From Flavobacterium fluviatile (GTDB taxonomy: Bacteria > Bacteroidota > Bacteroidia > Flavobacteriales > Flavobacteriaceae): a stretch of 64,000 nucleotides of DNA. The notes under the pieces were generated by a model. The model was not told the origin of the DNA, made no database searches, and saw only the letters and a program-made list of their open reading frames with translations. The stretch is taken from the NCBI RefSeq assembly GCF_010645065.1, contig NZ_JAADZW010000019.1, forward strand, positions 1 through 64,000, in the 5' to 3' direction. This document shows, piece by piece, positions 60,748 through 64,000 of the stretch; position 1 is the stretch's first letter; the number at the start of each line of letters is the position of its first letter. The position numbers and the translations under genes are program-made.

Positions 60748-60826
60748 TCATAAAATAAAACTTTTTAAAAAATAATTTTAACAGTTGTTTACAGCAATAA
60801 ATTAGTGATAATCGGCTTTAAAAAAT

Positions 60827-60834
60827 TACTTTTG
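60827..60834 (+). promoter_or_regulatory. -7 element for the exonuclease gene
   Basis: TACTTTTG matches TAnnTTTG, 20 bases before the ATG at 60855. No -33 TTG was seen at normal spacing. Confidence 0.5.
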
Positions 60835-60854
60835 TAAAATTCAAAAAAACAAAA

Positions 60855-61625
60855 ATGGAACTCAAACTCAGCAGACCAATCTGCTTTTTCGATTTAGAAA
60901 CCACAGGAATTGATATCGGGAAAGACAGAATAGTAGAAATTTCAATATTTAAAGTTTTTCCAAACGGAAATAAAGAAAGCAAAACCTGGTTAGTGAATCC
61001 AACAATTCCAATTCCACCACAAACAACCGAGGTGCATGGTATCACAGATGAAAAAGTTGCGAATGAGCCTACATTTAACGAATTGGCGCCGCAGGTATAT
61101 AATATGATCAAAGACAGCGATTTGGGAGGTTTCAATTCAGATCGTTTTGATATTCCGTTATTGGCTGAGGAATTGCTTCGTGCCGGAGTAGATTTTGATA
61201 TGAAGAATAAGGTATCTGTAGATGTTCAGACTATTTTTCATAAAATGGAAGAACGTACTTTGAGTGCCGCATTCAAATTTTATTGCGGAAAAAGTCTTGA
61301 AAATGCACATTCTGCAGAAGCAGATACGATGGCAACTTATGAAATTTTAAAAGCGCAGTTAGACCGTTATCCTGAATTAGAGAACGACATAAAGGCATTG
61401 TCAGAGTTTACAACACGTAAAAAAATTGCTGATTTTGCAGGAATGATTGCTTTTGATAAAGACAACGAAGAGATTTTTACTTTCGGAAAACACAAAGGAG
61501 CTAAAGTTGAAAAAGTATTAGAGTCCGAGCCAGGATATTTTAGCTGGATTCAAAATGCTGATTTTCCATTATATACCAAAAAAGTTTTGACTGCAATTAA
61601 ATTGCGAAAATTAAATACAAGGTAA
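60855..61625 (+). CDS. DEDDh 3'-5' exonuclease (PolC/epsilon-like)
   Basis: A 256-residue nuclease. ExoI is CFFDLETTGID (Asp, Glu), ExoII is GGFNSDRFDIPLLAEEL (Asp), and ExoIII is ENAHSAEADTMATYEIL (His, Asp): the full DEDDh set. The C-terminal part FTFGKHKGAKVEKVLE and PGYFSWIQNADFP is the small domain also found at the end of exonuclease-X-like proteins. It may trim DNA in repair or proofread apart from the main polymerase. It is the first gene after the E2 terminator, with its own -7 box. Confidence 0.92.
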   Translation: MELKLSRPICFFDLETTGIDIGKDRIVEISIFKVFPNGNKESKTWLVNPTIPIPPQTTEVHGITDEKVANEPTFNELAPQVYNMIKDSDLGGFNSDRFDIPLLAEELLRAGVDFDMKNKVSVDVQTIFHKMEERTLSAAFKFYCGKSLENAHSAEADTMATYEILKAQLDRYPELENDIKALSEFTTRKKIADFAGMIAFDKDNEEIFTFGKHKGAKVEKVLESEPGYFSWIQNADFPLYTKKVLTAIKLRKLNTR

Positions 61626-61673
61626 TTGTTGATGTTTTTTCAGTAATAAATCCAGGTAATCAGTACTAAAGAA

Positions 61674-62285
61674 ATGAAAATAATCTGCATCGGTAGAAAT
61701 TATACCAATCATATTGAAGAATTAAAAAACGAAAGGCCTTCAGAGCCAGTAATTTTTATGAAACCGGATTCGGCGGTTTTATTAAAACAGCATCCGTTTG
61801 TTATTCCGGAATTTTCAGAAGATATTCATCATGAAATCGAGATTGTTGTAAAGATTAACAAAGTGGGAAAATATATTGAACCTAAATTCGCACATAAATA
61901 TTACGATGAAATAAGTGTAGGTATCGATTTTACAGCTCGTGATTTGCAAACTAAGCTAAAAGAGAAAGGATTGCCATGGGAAAAAGCGAAAGCTTTTGAT
62001 GGTTCAGCAGTAATTGGGGATTTTTTGTCAAAGACACTTTTTAATTCTGTTGAAAATATTAATTTTGAACTTTTAAATAATAATAAAACAGTTCAAAAAG
62101 GCAATACAAGTCACATGTTGTGGAAGATAGACGAGCTTATTTCTTACGTATCAAAGTATTTCACACTAAAAATTGGTGATGTTATATTTACCGGGACACC
62201 GGCGGGAGTTGCGGCAGTTAAGCCAGATGATGTTTTAGAAGGATTTTTAGAAGATAAAAAATTATTCAGAATACAAGTAAAATAA
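61674..62285 (+). CDS. Fumarylacetoacetate hydrolase family protein
   Basis: A 203-residue metal-dependent hydrolase or decarboxylase. The FAH core is seen in IICIGRNYTNHIEEL, PVIFMKPDSAVL, HHEIEIVVKINKVG (His-Glu ligands), SVGIDFTARDLQ, AKAFDGSAVIGDF and GDVIFTGTPAGVAAVKPDD. Such short members act as acylpyruvate hydrolases or oxaloacetate decarboxylases. The exact substrate is not shown. Its stop overlaps the next start as TAATG, so the two are coupled. Confidence 0.9.
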   Translation: MKIICIGRNYTNHIEELKNERPSEPVIFMKPDSAVLLKQHPFVIPEFSEDIHHEIEIVVKINKVGKYIEPKFAHKYYDEISVGIDFTARDLQTKLKEKGLPWEKAKAFDGSAVIGDFLSKTLFNSVENINFELLNNNKTVQKGNTSHMLWKIDELISYVSKYFTLKIGDVIFTGTPAGVAAVKPDDVLEGFLEDKKLFRIQVK

Positions 62286-62638
62286 TGGCATTAAAATATA
62301 ATTTATCAAAAGTATATGCGCTTTCAGACAATGATTCGGAATTTGTAAATGAGATTCTAAGACTGTTTGTTACTGAAGTACCTGAAGATTTGAAGCAGAT
62401 AAAAGAAGGTATTAAGAAAAAAGATCATAAGCATGCCTATTCCTATGCGCATAAAATAAAACCGACCCTGGATTTAATGGGATTGAATGTAGCTTTTGAA
62501 GAAATTTTGCAGGTTGAGGCCTGGACCAAGGCAGAAGGCAAAAAGAAAGAAATTATCGAAACATTTAAGAGTATTAAGAAACAGGTTAATGATGCTATTA
62601 AGGAAATAAAAAAAGACTTTGATATTAATCAGGGCTAG
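62285..62638 (+). CDS. Histidine phosphotransfer (Hpt) domain protein
   Basis: A 117-residue single Hpt domain: a four-helix bundle with the phospho-accepting His in HAYSYAHKIKPTLDLMG at about residue 57, followed by the usual MG turn. The preceding segment LFVTEVPEDLKQIKEGIKKK is also typical. It would relay phosphate between a hybrid histidine kinase and a response regulator, but no partner is near. It shares one base with the end of the FAH-family gene, an unexpected pairing. Confidence 0.88.
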   Translation: MALKYNLSKVYALSDNDSEFVNEILRLFVTEVPEDLKQIKEGIKKKDHKHAYSYAHKIKPTLDLMGLNVAFEEILQVEAWTKAEGKKKEIIETFKSIKKQVNDAIKEIKKDFDINQG

Positions 62639-62834
62639 ATTATTTTGCTCTTTAAATGTAGTTCTGGAAAAATCAGTTAAGAATTTTGATGTATTTCTTT
62701 TATTTCTCATTAGGGCTGATGACGTATTTTTTTGTTTCTTTAAGAACATTACTGCGTTTCCCTGAAGCTATTCTCATACACTATTCTCTTTTAAATAATT
62801 ACTTGCACTCTGTAAGTAAAAATTCCTCATCAAT

Positions 62835-64000
62835 ATGAAGGCAGCTATAATAACAATTGGAGATGAAATTTTAATTGGACAGATTGTAGATACAAATTCA
62901 GCTTTTATTGCTAAATCATTGGACAGAATTGGAATTGAAATCATGGAGATGATTTCGATAAGCGACGATAAAAAGCATATTTTGCATACTTTTACGCAAC
63001 TTCAGAATAAAGTTGATATTGTAATTGTGACAGGAGGATTAGGTCCGACGAAGGATGATGTCACAAAAAAAACTTTTTGCGAATATTTTAATGATGAGCT
63101 GGTTGTAAATGCGGAAGTTCTGGCGCATGTAACGCAGTTGATTGAGGGGTATTTTAAACGCCCAATTACGCAAATGAATAAAGATCAGGCACTGGTTCCT
63201 TCAGCTTGTACAGTACTTCACAATGAGGTTGGTACTGCTCCCGGAATGTGGATGAAAAAAGAAAATACTGTGTTTATTTCATTGCCAGGCGTTCCTTACG
63301 AAATGAAATATTTGGTTGAAGAAGAAATAATTCCGAAAATTGTACATGAATACAAGCGTCCGTACATCATTCATAAAACCATTTTAACATACGGGCAAGG
63401 TGAGAGTTTAGTTGCGGAACGTATTGAAAATTGGGAAAATAATTTACCGGATTTTATCAAACTGGCCTATTTGCCAAATCCAGGTCGTGTACGTTTGCGC
63501 TTAACAGCAAGAGGGACTGATAAAGAAGAACTCGAAAAAGCAATTGAAGAGAATGTTAAGTCGTTAGATGCGATAATTCATGATATAATAGTAGGTTACG
63601 AAGAAAATGAAACAATAGAAACGGTAATTGGCAAGCTTCTTTTAAAGCATAATAAAACCATTTCAACTGCCGAAAGTTGTACAGGAGGAAGAATTGCTTC
63701 GCTTTTGTCAGCTGTGCCGGGATCTTCAGGTTATTTTAAAGGAAGTGTGGTTTCCTATGCGACTGAAGTGAAAGCAAATGTTCTTGGTATTTCGCAGGAT
63801 GTAATAGATCAGTTTTCGGTAGTTAGTGCGGAGGTTGCATCTGCTATGGCTTTGAATGTGAAAAGCTTACTGAAAACAGACTATGCGATTGCCACAACAG
63901 GAAATGCAGGGCCTTCAAAAGGCGATTCAGATGCCGAAATTGGTACTGTTTTTATAGCTTTGGCTACCCCAAATGGAATCATTACAGAAGAATTTAACTT
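62835..64000 (+). CDS. cinA: CinA-family protein, cut by the right edge
   Basis: The frame is open from the ATG at 62835 to the end of the window (388 codons) and continues beyond. The N-terminal MoCF/MogA-like domain begins MKAAIITIGDEILIGQIVDTNS, with VTGGLGPTKDDVT, NEVGTAPGMWMKK and SLPGVPYEMKYLVEEE. The C-terminal CinA/PncC domain has STAESCTGGRIASLL, PGSSGYFKGSVVSYA and ATTGNAGPSKGDSDAEIGT. CinA proteins can have NMN deamidase (PncC) and ADP-ribose pyrophosphatase activity in NAD recycling. About 25-30 residues are probably missing. Confidence 0.95.
   Translation, partial: MKAAIITIGDEILIGQIVDTNSAFIAKSLDRIGIEIMEMISISDDKKHILHTFTQLQNKVDIVIVTGGLGPTKDDVTKKTFCEYFNDELVVNAEVLAHVTQLIEGYFKRPITQMNKDQALVPSACTVLHNEVGTAPGMWMKKENTVFISLPGVPYEMKYLVEEEIIPKIVHEYKRPYIIHKTILTYGQGESLVAERIENWENNLPDFIKLAYLPNPGRVRLRLTARGTDKEELEKAIEENVKSLDAIIHDIIVGYEENETIETVIGKLLLKHNKTISTAESCTGGRIASLLSAVPGSSGYFKGSVVSYATEVKANVLGISQDVIDQFSVVSAEVASAMALNVKSLLKTDYAIATTGNAGPSKGDSDAEIGTVFIALATPNGIITEEFN

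Noticed and set aside
1..64000. CRISPR arrays, tRNA/rRNA genes, insertion sequences, prophage
   Set aside because: No regularly spaced direct repeats with unique spacers, no tRNA-like cloverleaf or TTCGAATC-type arm in an intergenic region, and no transposase, integrase or phage structural motifs were seen. Short tRNA or ncRNA genes could still be missed by eye.

Overview
The window is chromosome from a Flavobacterium-like member of the Bacteroidota. Evidence seen in the sequence: low GC, essentially no Shine-Dalgarno sites, many matches to the Flavobacterium promoter consensus (-33 TTG, -7 TAnnTTTG), proteins typical of the phylum (TonB receptors, DUF2795, a SecA of about 1,100 residues, MeaB with a PduO-type adenosyltransferase, CpsB with Wzc), and many intergenic stem-loop repeats. 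No rRNA, tRNA, CRISPR array, transposase or phage gene was seen.

Layout. 1-17.4 kb is mostly housekeeping: a decayed TonB-plug remnant at the left edge, a DUF6929-type beta-propeller, PPK2, a small barrel protein, a MATE exporter, MeaB, an Rrf2/NAD(P)H-binding pair resembling ywnA/ywnB, an AEC carrier, 1-Cys peroxiredoxin, a Kef-type antiporter, purB, a fatty-acid hydroxylase overlapping a sirtuin, a BNR-repeat lipoprotein and a SpoU methyltransferase. 17.5-27.9 kb, all on the minus strand, is a probable copper-acquisition locus. It holds an OprC/NosA-type receptor with CxxxM and HxM motifs, a YtkA/FixH-like lipoprotein, an MbnP/MbnH pair, a second TonB receptor, a PepSY membrane protein, and three copies of a small Cys-rich membrane-anchored protein. 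28-38.4 kb holds secA, DUF2795, a cobalamin adenosyltransferase, a LolD-type ATPase, an SAM methyltransferase, an FKBP isomerase, an ABC-F protein and lipoproteins or secreted proteins. 39-59.3 kb is a Wzx/Wzy exopolysaccharide locus: GDP-fucose synthesis, flippase, polymerase, five glycosyltransferases within the block plus one after it, two acyltransferases, a pyruvyltransferase, a WcaJ-type initiator, Wza- and Wzc-like export proteins and a CpsB phosphatase. 59.4-64 kb returns to housekeeping: an E2 acyltransferase, an exonuclease, an FAH-family hydrolase, an orphan Hpt protein and a 3'-truncated cinA.

The most notable finding is the small protein family in the copper locus (21554-21931, 23955-24333, 27454-27831). 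With evidence-based starts, and after removing one A from a seven-A run in the middle copy, all three are exactly 125 residues. They align without gaps over the first ~55 residues: one membrane helix, the motif FKLNQ, then Cys39, Cys49 and Cys53. I know of no description of this family. The middle copy is frameshifted at the A run, and a second copy has no AUG, GUG or UUG start.

Several open reading frames appear to begin at TTG triplets that are really promoter elements or lie upstream of them. Starts were therefore moved downstream for the genes at 3273, 16787, 27831, 31618 and 52713.
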